This document shows positions 35,291 to 47,268 of a stretch of DNA of 64,000 bases, piece after piece. Location: assembly GCA_014155875.1 (NCBI GenBank), contig JACEFZ010016146.1, forward strand, positions 186,001 to 250,000, in the 5' to 3' direction. The notes beneath the pieces were generated by a model. The model was not told the origin of the DNA, ran no database searches, and saw only the letters and a program-made list of their open reading frames with translations. The translations under genes were made by a program, and so were the position numbers. The stretch's first letter is position 1; each line of letters opens with the position of its first letter. Source of the stretch: Cepaea nemoralis. Lineage: Eukaryota; Mollusca; Gastropoda; Stylommatophora; Helicidae.

Positions 35291-35932
35291 ACGAAATGCC
35301 ATTGGTTCTTTCTCATAACACTAGAAAATTTGTGAAGTCAAAAGAAAATAACTCTAATGCCAGACTTGGAATCATCATCATCATCATTAATTGCCATGCC
35401 AGCTGGCGTAGGCGTTCATGTCTTTTCACGTAAATCGAGACAATCCATGAAGAACTGTGTCAGCATGCACCAAGTACCACATATTGCCCATATTGTATTT
35501 CCAGCGTGGATCTGCGATGACCCAGTGATTGTTGTCTTTGAGACCAGCATTTCAGCTGTCTTGTTTCTATGACAGTAGATGCAGCCAAGTTCCGAAAATG
35601 GTAAGGCCTCAACAAATGGCAGCTACTCAAGCCAAAGCTACCCACTGTGAACCGTCTTATGTGTATTAACTATGTAAGAGACCCAACCATGCGGTGTGAT
35701 ATATTGATGAGGAATAACCTGAATTCAGTGATGCACATCGGCAACTACATTCACATTCTCGGTAACCCATTATAGGTGTTCTTGCGTATAACACGGTGTC
35801 TGCAAGAGATCTGTCGAATCTGATGGTGCCATGAAGGAAACTGCGACGTGTGATCGCTTCTGTCCTTACAGAAGACGAACCAACAATAGTATAAGTGAGA
35901 CTATGTGTAGTTAGTGGCATCTTTTATCTGTA
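35291..35932. other. Unassigned spacer
   Basis: A short (ATC)n run at about 35370-35386 may be another LINE tail in minus orientation, but the sequence beside it gives no domain. The open frames at 35460-35645 and 35666-35920 are unsupported. Confidence 0.4.
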
Positions 35933-36897
35933 GTTGAGTTGAGTTGAGCTAAGAAATGACATCCTTGCATTCAGGTCATCCTTACACGCACTCGTCCCCT
36001 CGTTCAACAGCCAGCAAAGAGTCATACTGCTAAGTTCTAACTGCCATCTCATTGAAAGCTTTCCTGGTCTTCTCTCTCAGTTTCGAGATTCTTCCAGAAC
36101 CCCTGCCGTTCACCCGCCATATCATTCTCTCCACATACGGGTTCTTAGTCTGTTCCACGGCTTTCTCCACTTGGTCCCAAAGGCGCCCGACCACCGCTCC
36201 CTTGTCCTAGGTAATCTACAACCGATAGGTGCATTCCCCGCCAGCCTATCAGCCTGTTCATTCCCCTGCACATCCGCATGACCAGGGCAGAAAATCCATA
36301 AAATTCTCACAATCTGTGACCTCTGAAGTAAGGCAAGCCATTCTGCACGAAACATTCCTTTCTCCACCTTTCTAAGCATACTCCTTAAGTCCGTGATGAA
36401 GACAATGTGTGTTGCTGCGGTCTCTTCCAACCCCCGGAAGGCTGCTGCTATTGTTTCCACCTCCATTTACGTGCTGGAGGTTGTAGTCTCATATGCCAGA
36501 CTCTCCCTTTTCAAGCATCGTCCATTAGTCTTCGCATTGAAACCCCCGCCGCAACGTCAGTTTCTCACCACTGACTCATCGGTGCAGATCACTATGTCAC
36601 ACTAAAGTGTGTTGTCCTGAATCAGTTGTTTCAACTCATTCTCTGCACTAACGACCCATTGTTACTACTACTATTACCTTGTGCTAGTCCGACATGTCTT
36701 CCTGTACTTTTACCCACTCTTTTTCGCGATTGATGTTCTCTATTGCACACACCTGGCTGATAGAATTTTTGCTTGTGCCATCCAGGACCTACCTCTTCTC
36801 AATCTTGACCATATCCATGGCTCCATGAATGGGTTGATCCCTATCTGCAGCGACTCTCTGTACCATTTGGTTTGAAGAACCCTGAGCCTGATCGCAA
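35933..36897 (-). mobile_element. RNase H LINE family B, linker, RNase H and tail
   Basis: From right to left the minus strand shows VLQTKWY-like and SRLRRGRSWMAQA linker pieces that match 30540-30630. It then shows IVICTDESVVRN (Y and G of YTDGS changed), MEVETIAAAFRGLEETAATH, FITDLRSMLRKVEKGMF, WIFCPGHADVQGNEQADRLA and the C-terminal tail. The 36122-36466 frame is open for 114 residues. The 3' end keeps 'ttgagttgagttgagc', the inverted (TCAAC)n tail. The DGS change and stops make it inactive. Confidence 0.82.
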
Positions 36898-37450
36898 CTG
36901 TTGGTAGTGAAAATATATGTCCATAATTGAGTTACATACATAATCACCAATGTCATTCTAAACTGTAGTTTGGAAAGTAACAATGTTGTAAAATAAATTG
37001 GCGGGTTTGTACTGTCAGTTCTCGCAGACAATACGCACGGTTATTAAAATCTAATTTTTTCCTGCCATCGTACGCTAGTACTAAAAATATTTAAGTTTTC
37101 GATATCGAAAGTCACATGCATTGGAAAGTCAGCTAAGTGTGTGTCACAAAGTGACAGTAAAATGGCGCAAAATGTAATGTGCCATCTGTTTTCTTTTGTG
37201 CCAGACATTGTTGCACAACACATTTCGCACTCTTGCTCTGTTTCGATTTACGCGTCGCTGTGAGGTTTGGCAGTTTATTATTATGAACGCTAAAAATGTA
37301 TTCGAGAAAATTGTGTACAGTAGCAGAACATGTCTTTGTGGTAAAATATACATAATTTAGCGGCAGTCGGGCAGTACTAACGACTAGGTCTCTGACAGTA
37401 ACAAATGCCACATTCGATTATGGCAAAACAACAGAGGAGCTGCAAGTGTT
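36898..37450. other. Unassigned spacer
   Basis: No recognisable gene. The 92-residue minus frame (37133-37411) has no motif. Confidence 0.45.
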
Positions 37451-37739
37451 GCCTAGTGAGAAACAAATAAAAATCGTAAACTGATTAGATAAATTAGACG
37501 TGCACAGTCAAGATTTTGTGGGCATGTTATGAGAGGAAATAAATTGAAGAAGTAAGTGAAAACTGGCAAGATCGAGAGGAAGAGAATAAGGGGAAGACAG
37601 AGAAGTAAATACCCGGATGGCTTGGCCACGTGGTATGGCCGAGACAAGAACACAGAGCTGATCCACGACTATGGTGATCGAGTGAAATGGCGAATCACGA
37701 CCGCCCACGTTTATCGACATGGCACATGGTGGATGGGTG
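37451..37739 (+). mobile_element. RTE-A LINE, 3' end
   Basis: Aligns by eye with 26965-27240: 'cgtaaactgattaga', 'gggcatgttatgagagg', then a frame reading GRQRSKYPDGLATWYGRDKN and ELIHDYGDRVKWRI before the (GGATG)n-like tail. It is a 5'-truncated copy. Confidence 0.82.
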
Positions 37740-38333
37740 GAGTGAGAAAAAGGCGAATCGTGGGTCACCATCAGATGTTCCAGACCTAGAAAAGACATTA
37801 GTGAAGTGGTTAGTGGATATAAGGCAACAAGCTTCAGTGGTTCATACATTAGCATCCGAGATCATCTCTGTAACTTAAAACAATCTCGCATAACAGCACT
37901 TCAAGCGTTGTGTGGATGGGCAGTTCGTTATATAAAGCTACGTTGTCTTTTAGTTCGCTGAAGAACATGTTCCAGATGACCACGAGAAAACAGCGTTTGG
38001 AGTTGCACAAGGTGGCAATCAAATTGAGAAAAGAACATATCTTTGACAATGAACGGAGTGGAAACGGCCATCATAAGCCCCCGACCTTTGATTTTTTACG
38101 GTAGTTATCTTCTTTGTTCCGTCGCTGTTTAGTACTTTGGTTATAAAGTGATACAAAGTGTGATTTGTTTGTGTAATCAGAGAAGCATGGAGGCAATAAG
38201 CTTAACCATATAGTGAACATTTGACAGTCATCAACGTTGTCCCTGCTGTTACCGTGCAAAGCGTTATCGTGTGTTACTAAGACTAAGACTGGAACTTACT
38301 TTTAACAATGCAAATAAATTGTTTTGTTTTATT
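37740..38333. other. Unassigned spacer
   Basis: No domain or repeat recognised. Confidence 0.45.
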
Positions 38334-38597
38334 GCGCTCGCTCGCTTTGAACTCAAGCGTAGACCATACACACTATATTAGTGATGGACTGAATTTTGCG
38401 TGTGAGCTAGCTTTCCCTATTAACAGTGTCCCTCGCCATCAGACGAACCCACTCCGACTTCAGAGGTACTTGTAATTTACGTCCCTAAGTCAAGGACGAC
38501 AGGTCAACATTTTAGTCCAGCTGCCCGGTCTAGGGGTTGAACCGCTGACCTCGGCATCAGCACACCGCGTTCTTATCCATTCGACCATGCGGACCTG
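38334..38597 (+). mobile_element. SINE family 2, complete-looking copy
   Basis: Begins 'gcgctcgctcgctttgaact' and ends 'ccattcgaccatgcggacctg', with 'gtgatggactgaattttgcg', 'aacccactccgacttcagag' and 'ctaggggttgaaccgctgac' between. The last third read inverted ('gaacgcggtgtgctgatgcc', 'cagcggttcaacccctag') looks tRNA-like with a B box, so the element's promoter may be on the minus strand. Copies: 23811, 55250 and 58408. Confidence 0.75.
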
Positions 38598-38974
38598 AAA
38601 GTCAATTCATTCTGACACTTGATTCTGTGATTGATTAAATGATTGATTGATTTAGGAACCGACATCACAGTCTGTATTCTGTGATATGCGAGTTAAATAA
38701 CACCAGGCAGCCACGTGTAATGTGCGCAGCCTGTGCTTGGTTGCATGCATTTGTTTCATGACTGCTACCAGCATAGAGAGCACACGTTAGACTAGAGCTC
38801 GGGAATTCTCGGTCTGAGGGAGGCACACCTGTCAGGCCCTAGAACACTTGGATGAGTGCTTACTTGTAAGTGTCCAGCTGCAGCCCTCACACTACGGCGT
38901 GTACGACAGGTCGCAGTTGCGCACGCGTTTGAAACATGATATTCACCATTGCATGACTTTTTTTTGGTGATACC
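38598..38974. other. Unassigned spacer
   Basis: Nothing recognised. Confidence 0.45.
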
Positions 38975-40700
38975 ATGTTTTCAGTGTTGCATTTGAGACC
39001 ACTGTGTCTTCTGTTTGTGTTTGAACCCAGTGTTTCGTCTATTTTGTGTTTGAACACATCGTGTCTTCTCTTTTGTATTTGAACATATTATGTCTTCTCT
39101 TTTGTGTTTGAACACATTGTGTCTTCTCTTTTGTGTTTGAACCCTATGTGTCTGTGGTTTTGTGTTAGAACCCATTGTGTCTTCTCTTTTGTGTTTTAAT
39201 TCATTGTGTCTTTTGTTTTGTGTTTTAATTCATTGTGTCTTTTGTTTTGTGTTTTAATTCATTGTGTCTTTTGTTTTGTGTCTTCTCACTAGTGTTTGAA
39301 CCCATTGCATCGTTTTCGTGTGTGTTGGAACCCATTGTGTCTTTTGTTTTGTGTTTTAATTCATTGTGTCTTTTGTTTTGTGTTTGAACCCTAGTGTCTT
39401 CTCACTAGTGTTTGAACCCATTGCGTCGTTTTTGTGTGTGTTTGAAACCATTGTATCTTTTGTTTTGTGTTTGAACACATTGTGTCCTTTATTTTGTGTT
39501 AGAACCCATTGTGTCTTCTCTTTTGTGTTTGAACCCATTGTGTCTTCTCTTTTGTGTTTGAACCCACTGTGTCCTCTATTTTGTGTTTGAACCCATTGTG
39601 TCCTCTATTTTGTGTTGGAACCCATTGTATCTTCTCTTTTGTATTTGAACCCATTGTGTCTTCTCTTTTGTGTTTGAACCCATTGTGTCTTCTCTTTTGT
39701 GTTGGAACCCATTGTGTCTTCTCTTTTGTGTTTGAACCAATTGTGTCTCCTCTTTTGTGTTAGAACCCATTGTGTCTTTTGTTTTGTGTTTGAACCCATT
39801 GTGTCTCCTCTTTTGTGTTTGAACCCATCGTGTCGTTTGTTTTGTGTTTGAACCCATTGTGTCTCCTCTTTTGTGTTTGAACCAATTGTGTCTCCTCTTT
39901 TGTGTTAGAACCCATTGTGTCTCCTCTTTTGTGTTTGAACCCATTGTGTCTTCTCTTTTGTGTTTTAATTCATTGTGTCTTTTGTTTTGTGTTTGAACCC
40001 TAGTGTCTTCTCACTAGTGTTTGAACCCATCACGTCGTTTTTGTGTGTGTTTGAAACCATTATATCTTTTGTTTTGTGTTTGAACCCATTGTGTCCTCTA
40101 TTTTGTGTTGGAACCCATTGTGTCTTCTGTTTTGTGTTTGAACCCATTGTGTCTTTTATGTTGTGTTTGAACCGATTGTGTCTTCTCTTTTGTGTTTTAA
40201 GACATCGTGTCTTTCGTTTTGTGTTTGAACCCATTGTGTCTTATGTTTTGTTATTGAACCCATTGAGTCTTCTCTTTTGTGTTTGAACCCATTGTGTCTT
40301 CTCTTTTGTATTTGAGCCAGTTGTGTCTTTTGTGTTGTATTTGAACCCGTTGTGTCTTCTATTTGAACCCGTTGTGTCTTCTATTTTGTGTTTGAGCCCT
40401 TTGCTTCTTCTGTTTTGGGTTTGAACACATTGTGTCTTCTGTTTTGTGTTTGAACCCATTGTATCTTTTTATTTATGTTTCAACCCATCGTTTCTTCATG
40501 TGTGTTTCAACTCATTGTGTCCAGTGATTTAAGTTTCGACTCCTTGTGTCGTCTGATTTATGTTACAAACCAATGTGTCGTCTGATTTCTCATCCAGCCC
40601 ATTGTGTCGACTGATTTATATTTCAACCCATCGTGTCTTTTGATTTATGTTTCAACCCATTGTGTATTCAGTTTTGTCTTTGAGCCTATTATTCTCATAG
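38975..40700. repeat. 29-bp minisatellite, ~58 copies
   Basis: Unit 'tgtcttctcttttgtgtttg' plus 'aacccattg'. Since 29 is not divisible by three, each frame cycles through three translations, giving spurious Lys/Thr/Gln-rich or Phe/Leu-rich proteins up to 122 residues. A variant block with 'gaaccctagtgtcttctcac' and 'gtcgtttttgtgtgtgttt' occurs at about 39362 and again 609 bp later (21 units). The last 250 bp are diverged. Confidence 0.95.
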
Positions 40701-41443
40701 TGAGCTTAACCAAACTTCCAATGCTATTGAACTAGAAGCACAATAGTAACTCGGAAATTTCATGACGCACACATGCACGCACGCGCACACACATGGACGC
40801 ACGCGCGCACTCACACTCAATCAACTACCGACCCACTCATCCACATAGGCAGGCAAACAGACAGAAAGATACCATGTTTTGGCAAAGCAGATGACGATGC
40901 CTTAGATCTGTGTGTTGAAAGCGGAGAGACATGGGCTGGTACACAGGAGCGATTGATGCGTGTCTGGAAACATGAAAAGAGAGTTCTGGCAACCAGTTAA
41001 CGACGTTCAGATGTGTTTCAGACTTGCAGCGAAATGCTCTGATGCCGACAACACTTTACTCACGGCGTTTTTTTCTCTTTCATATTTAATCTGGAACTTT
41101 GTGACGCAAGTCTCTGACGTCACCGCTGGAACAGGGCTCTCAATTGGTTGCCTTGTCTGTTGGTTGCACCGTTTCACAGCACACGGAGAACAAATATTTC
41201 AAGTATTTACAGGAGAGGGCCAGTGTGCCATCACTATTCTTGACTCGATCACAAGATTGTTCTTTCTGCCTCCTTCTGTTCATGTGCCTCCCCCACCCCA
41301 CAACCTCGTCTTCAGAGTTTACAATGCACTGACTTGTGTGATCCCATGCGAAGTACGCACTCACAGACACCTGGAATGAACCTGCTACACAAGTTTTACA
41401 AATGTGTTCTGTGTGCAGTGCTGTGTTTTCTTAGGTAATTTCA
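40701..41443. other. Unassigned spacer
   Basis: Holds a short CA/CG-rich patch (about 40764-40815). Open frames at 40773-41000 and 40960-41379 have no recognisable domain; the second is 139 codons and the longest non-repeat frame nearby. Confidence 0.4.
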
Positions 41444-41459
41444 TATATATAATATATAT

Positions 41460-41493
<34 letters not shown>

Positions 41494-41506
41494 ATATATA
41501 TCTGTT
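41444..41506. repeat. (AT)n tract, left of LINE
   Basis: Imperfect AT/ATA repeats bordering the 3' side of the minus-strand LINE. Confidence 0.95.
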
Positions 41507-42488
41507 CCCCTCGATCTTACCAGTTGTCACCAAGTTCTCCAAATCATTTCTTCTCATAACATGCCCAAAAAATTGTGACTGTCTACGTCTAATGTTTCTG
41601 ATCAGTTTACGATCTTCATTTGTTTCTTGAAGGACTTCTTCATTGGTCTTTCTGGCTGTCCATGGTATTCTTTGCATTGTCCTCAGAAACCACATTTCTA
41701 CAGCCATCAGATGTTTTTCAGCCTGGCTGCTCATTGTCCAAGCTTCACATCCATATAAAAGTACAGGTTCTATGTAGCATCTCAACACTCTTTTTCTCGT
41801 TTCAATTGACATCTTTTTATTGATCAGTATGTTTTTCATCTTGCTAAAGGCTACTTTTGCCATGGAGATTCTTGTTCTAATCTCTTCAAGGCATCTCCCA
41901 TCAGATGTTATTACTGTTCCGAGATAATTGTACCTATTCACTTGTTGAAGAATATTCCCATTTACTTGTATATTACACTGTGGTATTTCGTTCTTCCTAG
42001 TGACGACCATAATCTGTGTCTTTTTACAATTTAATTCTACCCCTTGTTGTTCACTGTGTGTAACAACCGCATCTACTAAATTTTGCAGGTCCTGTTCATT
42101 ATCTGCAATCAAGACTGTATCATCTGCATATCTAATGTTATTGATGCATCGTCCCCCAATGTTGATTCCTTCCATATTTTCAATATTTCTGAAAATATTT
42201 TCACTGTACAGGGAAAACAGATCTGGAGACATTACACATCCCTGTCTCACACCTCTCTTAATAGGCTGATATTGGCCTTACTTCATTATCAACTCTTATG
42301 GCAGCTTGTTGTTTCCAATATATGTTTTTTACAAGTCTAAGGTCCTTTCCCATCAATTTGTAGATCTTCAAGCATCCTTATCATATCGACATGTCTCACT
42401 TTATCAAAAGCCTTTGTGTATCCAATAAAGCAAAGGTGTAGATCTTTGTTTACTTCTATAGAACGTTCGATTACGGTTCTCAGTACTA
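41507..42488 (-). mobile_element. RTE-A LINE, best RT C-terminal copy
   Basis: On the minus strand, an upstream frame reads CFIGYTKAFDKVRH (motif A with its first Asp changed to Gly) and DLRLVKNIYWKQQAAIRVDN. After a stop and frameshift, the 269-residue frame from 42250 starts RQGCVMSPDLFSLYSENI and contains RYADDTVLIADNEQ (motif C, intact), NRYNYLGTVITSDGRCLEEI, RCYIEPVLLYGCEAWTMSSQ, WFLRTMQRIPW and FFGHVMRRNDLENLV. It stops at KIEGN, where the AT tract begins; the last ~60 residues and tail present in other copies are missing. It is non-functional: motif A is mutated and both ends are gone. Confidence 0.88.
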
Positions 42489-42606
<118 letters not shown>

Positions 42607-42833
42607 GTATGTCAGAATTTAGTCGGCGTTTCTAGTCTTTTTAAGGCACATAAGTATCCATGTAACATGTCTATGTCACGATTTGTACTTAAGATTGTTC
42701 CGGTGAAAGTAAAGTATGCCATCTAGTTTCTTGAAATTGTTACCCCTGCTAGTCATCCAGGGTAAAGATTTGATGCCAGCTTCAAGAAATGACCTTGAAC
42801 ATGTGCGGTATAACTCTTCAGATGCGTGATATT

Positions 42834-43772
42834 CAGGCTTGGCCATGGGAATGTTATTCCCATGGGATTCCCATGGGAAAGGTCCCATGGGATGGGATGG
42901 AACAGCACACATTTGTATTTCCCATGGGGCAGTTGCCATATTATAGCAACTTGATCTACGTCAGAGCTGCCCTTAAATTTGTTTTATTTTTTACCTTTTT
43001 AAAGCTTATTATCCTTCTTCTTTCTTTATATATTTATATTTTTTAATATAAATATACTTTATGTTTTGATCCTCCACGAAACAAAACACTTAAGTTTGAC
43101 GACCCCAGAAACAAATGCCTTGAGGATGAAGTCGCCATGTTTCAAAAATTACGGCAACCAACTTCACAACCATTAAATTATTGGAAAAATGAACATAGGT
43201 TTCCACTACTAAAAGCAAGTGCGAAAATTGTTTTGGCCATACCAGTGTCACCATGCAGCAGTAGAGCGCTTATTTAGTGCAGCTGGATTGTTGTTGAGTA
43301 AGTTACGAAAACGGATGTTACCAGCTCTCGTTATAAACTCTGTGCATATCAGATTTGCATGTAAGATGAACATTGTGGAAATGGTTTAGGGACTACCTGG
43401 ATTAACTGAATTATTAGAAACAGTCGATCAGCAGGAAATTGATAATGTGCTGAATGAGCAGAGTGACTCAGAAACAATGAGAGTGTCAGAATGACACTGA
43501 ATTGTCATATTTAGATAATAAACTTTGTTTTACAAAATACTCTTGAATATTAAGATTAATAAATTCTGTCGTTTTATATGTCTCTTTGTACATGTAGTCC
43601 TATTTAGTAGATACTAAACCTAAATTTTCATAAATTTCATAATTTGATTTGAACTGTATTCCATATAAATATAATCATGGGAATCCCATGGAATAGGATG
43701 GGGTGGGACAGGCATAAATTACCATGGGATGGGATGGGATGGATAAACAAATAGGTCACATGGACAAGCCTG
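42834..43772 (+). mobile_element. hAT element H3 with transposase remnant
   Basis: A 939-bp element with termini CAGGCTTGGCCATGGG (left) and an inverted right end CAGGCTTGTCCATGTG. It is flanked by GTGATATT (42826-42833) and GTGATACT (43773-43780), a 7/8 match in the 8-bp target duplication. Subterminal regions on both sides repeat CCCATGGG and GGGATGGGATGG. The interior carries the hAT C-terminal dimerisation region (next entry). Most of the transposase is deleted, leaving a MITE-like derivative of a once autonomous element. Confidence 0.85.
43068..43494 (+). pseudogene. hAT transposase, C-terminal dimerisation region
   Basis: The plus strand reads DPRNKCLEDEVAMFQKLRQP, then PLNYWKNEHRFPLLKASAK, then VLAIPVSP. 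This is the 'YW......FP.L...A...L.IP.SS' signature of the hAT C-terminal (Dimer_Tnp_hAT) domain. A frameshift follows near 43250, after which AVERLFSAAGLLLSKLRKRM gives the conserved 'E R x F S x A G' motif. An in-frame TAG at about 43387 precedes the final TGA at 43492. The DDE catalytic core is absent. In active elements this region dimerises transposase monomers. Confidence 0.85.
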
Positions 43773-44539
43773 GTGATACTTGAGAGGTGACATGGTCAGA
43801 TGACTCCAGCACCAGTTTTTGAACCTAATGATGATACCAGGGGACAGTGGGGTGCCATGATTAGATGGCTTTGAACAACTAGTCTGTGGACTGAATTATC
43901 CGGATAGTATAATAATGAAGTCAAGAAAACCAGCGTGAGTCGTCGGGTTACGCAGTTGAAGACTGCTTTCTTTTCCCGGATCTTCAAACACATACATATC
44001 CACCCAGGATTACATTTGTAAGTAGAAGGTTCTGATTTTCACGCCCAACGTATGCCATGCCGTGTCATAGTGTTTTGTGAGATCAACAAGAAACAACAAT
44101 AATACAGACGTTCCTACTTTAACGTGGTTTGCTTTTCGATAATTCGCACTTTCGACTTATTTGAATAATTTTCACAAATCACAATGAGATCACTGTAATG
44201 TGAAACTTGAGAAGGCTAAGAGACATTGTTTAAAATCTCCGAATGTAAATGATTACAACACGCTATTTACCGTTTGATTTGAAGGCAACAAGAGTGAATA
44301 ATTGCATGACTTGTGCATACCCTCATGTGAGCTTACTGGGAGAGGATGTCATGAGTATTATTGTTGACTGTGTCGTCCTAGTCAGCACACCAGATCTATG
44401 CGCGTTTCCCACGTCTAACTTGCTCCTTCATCTCTCACATTATGTCATTCTCTCAAAATGTCATGCCATGCCATATTATGTTAGGTTATCCGGTCGAAAG
44501 ATTGATTTGAAGTTTAAACATAAGTCAGAGTACATTAGA
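43773..44539. other. Unassigned spacer
   Basis: No recognisable gene; the 97-residue frame at 44249-44542 lacks any motif. Confidence 0.45.
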
Positions 44540-45160
44540 TGAATACATAAACATATCCACTGTACATGTGGCGAATAGCAACACACGTCCACTGTACATG
44601 TGGCGAAAAGCAACACATGTCCATTGTACATGTGGCGAATACCAACACACATCCACTGCACATGTGGCGAATAGCAACACACATCCACTGCACATGTGAC
44701 GAATACCAACAGACGTCCATTGTACATGTGGCGAATATCAACAGACGTCCACTGTACATGTGGCGAATACCAACACACATCCACTGCACATGTGGCGAAT
44801 ACCAACACACTTTCACTGTACATGTGGCGAATACCAACACACTTTCACTGTACATGTGGCGAATACCAACAGACGTCCATTGTACATGTGGCGAATATCA
44901 ACAGACGTCCACTGTACATGTGGCAAATACCAACACACGTCCACTGTACATGTGGCGAATACCAGCACACATTCACTGTACTTGTGGCGAATACCAACAC
45001 ACGTCCACTGTACATGTGGCGAATACCAACACACTTTCACTGTACTTGTGGCGAATACCAACACACGTCCACTGTACATGTGGCGAATACCAACACACAT
45101 TTACTATACGTGTGACGAATACTTACACACATTCACAATACATGTGACAAATACCAAGAG
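44540..45160. repeat. 32-bp minisatellite, ~19 copies
   Basis: Unit 'tacatgtggcgaataccaac' plus 'acacgtccactg', with cttg/catg and cgtccac/tttcac variants. Open frames of 95-193 residues on both strands are by-products of the repeat, cycling every 32 codons. Confidence 0.95.
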
Positions 45161-45298
45161 AAGCGGAGATAATTTAATGTACGCCTATTCTCATGGTTGT
45201 GTGTACAGCATCAGCAACTTTGGAAAATCGTGAGAAAAATGGGTTTTCCATCACATGTAGTGCAACTCATAACAATGATCTATCTTTTTGATCTACCT

Positions 45299-45490
45299 TT
45301 CAGCAGGCGGGCCAAATTTCAGAAATAATATTTCCTGCCGGGCCACGCGCCTAATTTTTTATTATTTAATTAAAGTAAACAAGCAAGCGTGCTACACCTT
45401 CGACCACATCGTCGCTTCCCACTCCGCGGGCCTCAACTAGACTCCCGGCGGGCCGCATGCGGCCCGCAGGCCTCGTGTTGGACACTCCTG
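45299..45490 (+). mobile_element. hAT MITE family H5, inside the LINE
   Basis: The right end reads inverted CAGGAGTGTCCAACACGAGG followed by 'cccgcgggccgcatgcggcc'-type sequence, a well known hAT terminus style ('CAGGGGTGTCCAA...GCGGCCCGC'). The right flank ATCTAGAC (45491-45498) and left flank ATCTACCT (45291-45298) share five of eight bases; the left terminus is eroded. LINE RT sequence is in register on both sides, so the insertion point is well supported. Confidence 0.7.
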
Positions 45491-45563
45491 ATCTAGACCA
45501 ACAAGCAACGGTTAGAATAGGTGGAGAGACATCAGATTGGTTTGACATCAAGCAAGGAATCCG

Positions 45564-45755
45564 TTAGGACATCCAGTACACACACTATATTCGACTTAAA
45601 TTACCTAGCAACGAAATCAGAATGGTGTCAGAAGCGTGATCACAACCTTGCCTTGCTGGCATTCGCATAAATCTTGGAGGAGAATAAATTATGGAGCCAA
45701 TTGACAGATTGTATTTTACACTATTTTCCCATTCACTGGCAGCCGTGAGAAATTC
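45564..45755 (+). repeat. ~190-bp dispersed repeat, copy 1 (inside the LINE)
   Basis: From 'catccagtacacacac' to 'gtgagaaattc' this matches 47269-47456 closely. It separates two adjacent pieces of LINE RT, so it is an insertion. It contains 'atggtgtcagaagcg', reminiscent of a primer-binding region next to an LTR, but I see no paired LTR. Its class is unknown. Confidence 0.75.
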
Positions 45756-45847
45756 GCTTCGTGCTGAACTCTTATTTGTTTAACCTGTACGCCGAAAATA
45801 TAATGAGAAATGTCAAAATGGTAAATAAAAAAATCGAGAAGATCGTC

Positions 45848-46052
45848 TTCATTGCACCGGGTTTTATCCCATATGGTTAGGCTCTTTCCACTGGGCGGCT
45901 TGCCGAAAACACGAACTTCGTAGCTCCAGCGACGACACACAGGAGTCTCCGAAAACAATGCACTCGTGAACCGAATGACATAGCGCGGATTCGAACCCAC
46001 AACGGTCGGAGTCGCGGGGTAGATGGCTTGACAACTTCGCCACGGAGACTCC
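45848..46052 (-). mobile_element. tRNA-derived SINE family 1, inside the LINE
   Basis: Inverted copy: 'cttcattgcaccgggtttta' and 'tcccatatgg' at left; the tRNA-like head at right with the B box inverted from 'cggattcgaacccacaacgg', ending 'cttcgccacggagactccc'. LINE RT frames resume right after it (EIRHADDT). Confidence 0.85.
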
Positions 46053-46860
46053 CGATAATGAAATACCAGAGATTCGACATGCTGATGATACAGTATGGCA
46101 TAGAAAAACTAACCACCTGATACCAAAAGAATAGTGACAGTCACAACTTATATCTGAACATAGCAAAAACAAAGATAATGCATACATATAAAACTAATAT
46201 AGAGAAAGAAATATATGTTAATGCGGAAAAATTTGAGGTCGTGGAAAATGTCGAGTATCTTGGACCATTAATTACCAACAATGGTGACACAATGAAGGAA
46301 TTAAAAGACGAATATCTATTGCTCTTTAAAGACTAAAACAACTGAATAAATTGTGGAGTGGGACAGATAGGACTACAAAAATTAGATTTGTTAGAGCATG
46401 CATCTTTTCCATTGCAACATACGCCTGTGAGACCTGGACACTTACTAAACAAGTTGAACAGCGCATAAATGCCTTTGAATATAAATGTTATAGTCAGGTT
46501 TTAAGCACATCTTGGATACAGAAAAGAACAAATACGACTAGAAATTAATATTAAAGAAGGTTGGCTACTGAATACGATAAAACAAAGACAAATTAAATAT
46601 TTTGGTCACTTGAAAAGTCATGAAAGTTTGGAGAGAACAATTATGGAGGGATATATGCCCTGGAAGAGAAGAAAAGGAAGGCCAAAGAGAAGATGGGTGA
46701 AGGATGTAGTGGACGATCTCCAGATGGGTGTATCGGACGCGGTACATCTTGCATATAACCTAGAAGTTTTCCGGACGGTTGTTATGGGAGCGAATTTCTG
46801 CAGCAATATGCTACTGAATGAATGAATGAACGAACGAACGAATGAATGAATGAATGTCGT

Positions 46861-47268
46861 GCGCAACTTGAAGCGGCCACAAAATCACCTTACAATAGAG
46901 TTGTCAGCAGTAGTTGAAACTCGACGAGAGGTCTTTAAAGTGGCACCAGTAGTTGAAACTCTGAAGCAGTGAGCTGCAAACCACTATAACCAATCACCAC
47001 CCCACATTTTGACTTCCAAAATGAGATTGTGGCAAAGGCGGTTTTTGAGCACTTGCACTGAGAATAAACAGACCACACATGACCACAGCCTATTCCAGTG
47101 CTAGTGAAGTTTTCTGCACGTCCCGGGCATCATGTGCTGAGGATACGATACAGCACGGTCTGCCTCTAACTACAATATTGATAGTTAAACCAGTGAGGAA
47201 TATGTCTCCAGAAACAGGTCTCTCTCTCCGCCCGCTGGCCTTTTTTCAGTTCATACACTGTTATTGTG
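46861..47268. other. Unassigned spacer
   Basis: Nothing recognised between the LINE tail and the second 190-bp repeat. Confidence 0.45.

Larger units (their letters stand above)
45205..46860 (+). mobile_element. RTE-type LINE (RTE-B) with three nested insertions
   Basis: RT can be followed in order through interruptions: QLWKIVRKMGFPSHVVQLI (45210-45270), then a MITE, QQATVRIGGETSDWFDIKQG (about 45505-45560), then a ~190-bp repeat, LNSYLFNLYAENIMRNV (45760-45815), then a SINE, HADDTVW (46080-46100; motif C with Y replaced by H). The C-terminal part follows: NVEYLGPLITNNGDTMKELK, GTDRTTKIRFVRACIFSIAT, RPKRRWVKDVVDD, and a (GAAT)n tail at 46818-46856. Motif A lies beyond the left end. Stops and frameshifts abound; the element is dead, and its content dates the younger insertions. 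Confidence 0.82.

Noticed and set aside
45564..45755. A solo LTR of a gypsy-type element
   Set aside because: The 'ggtgtcagaagcg' string is only suggestive; there are no TG...CA ends, target duplication or partner LTR.
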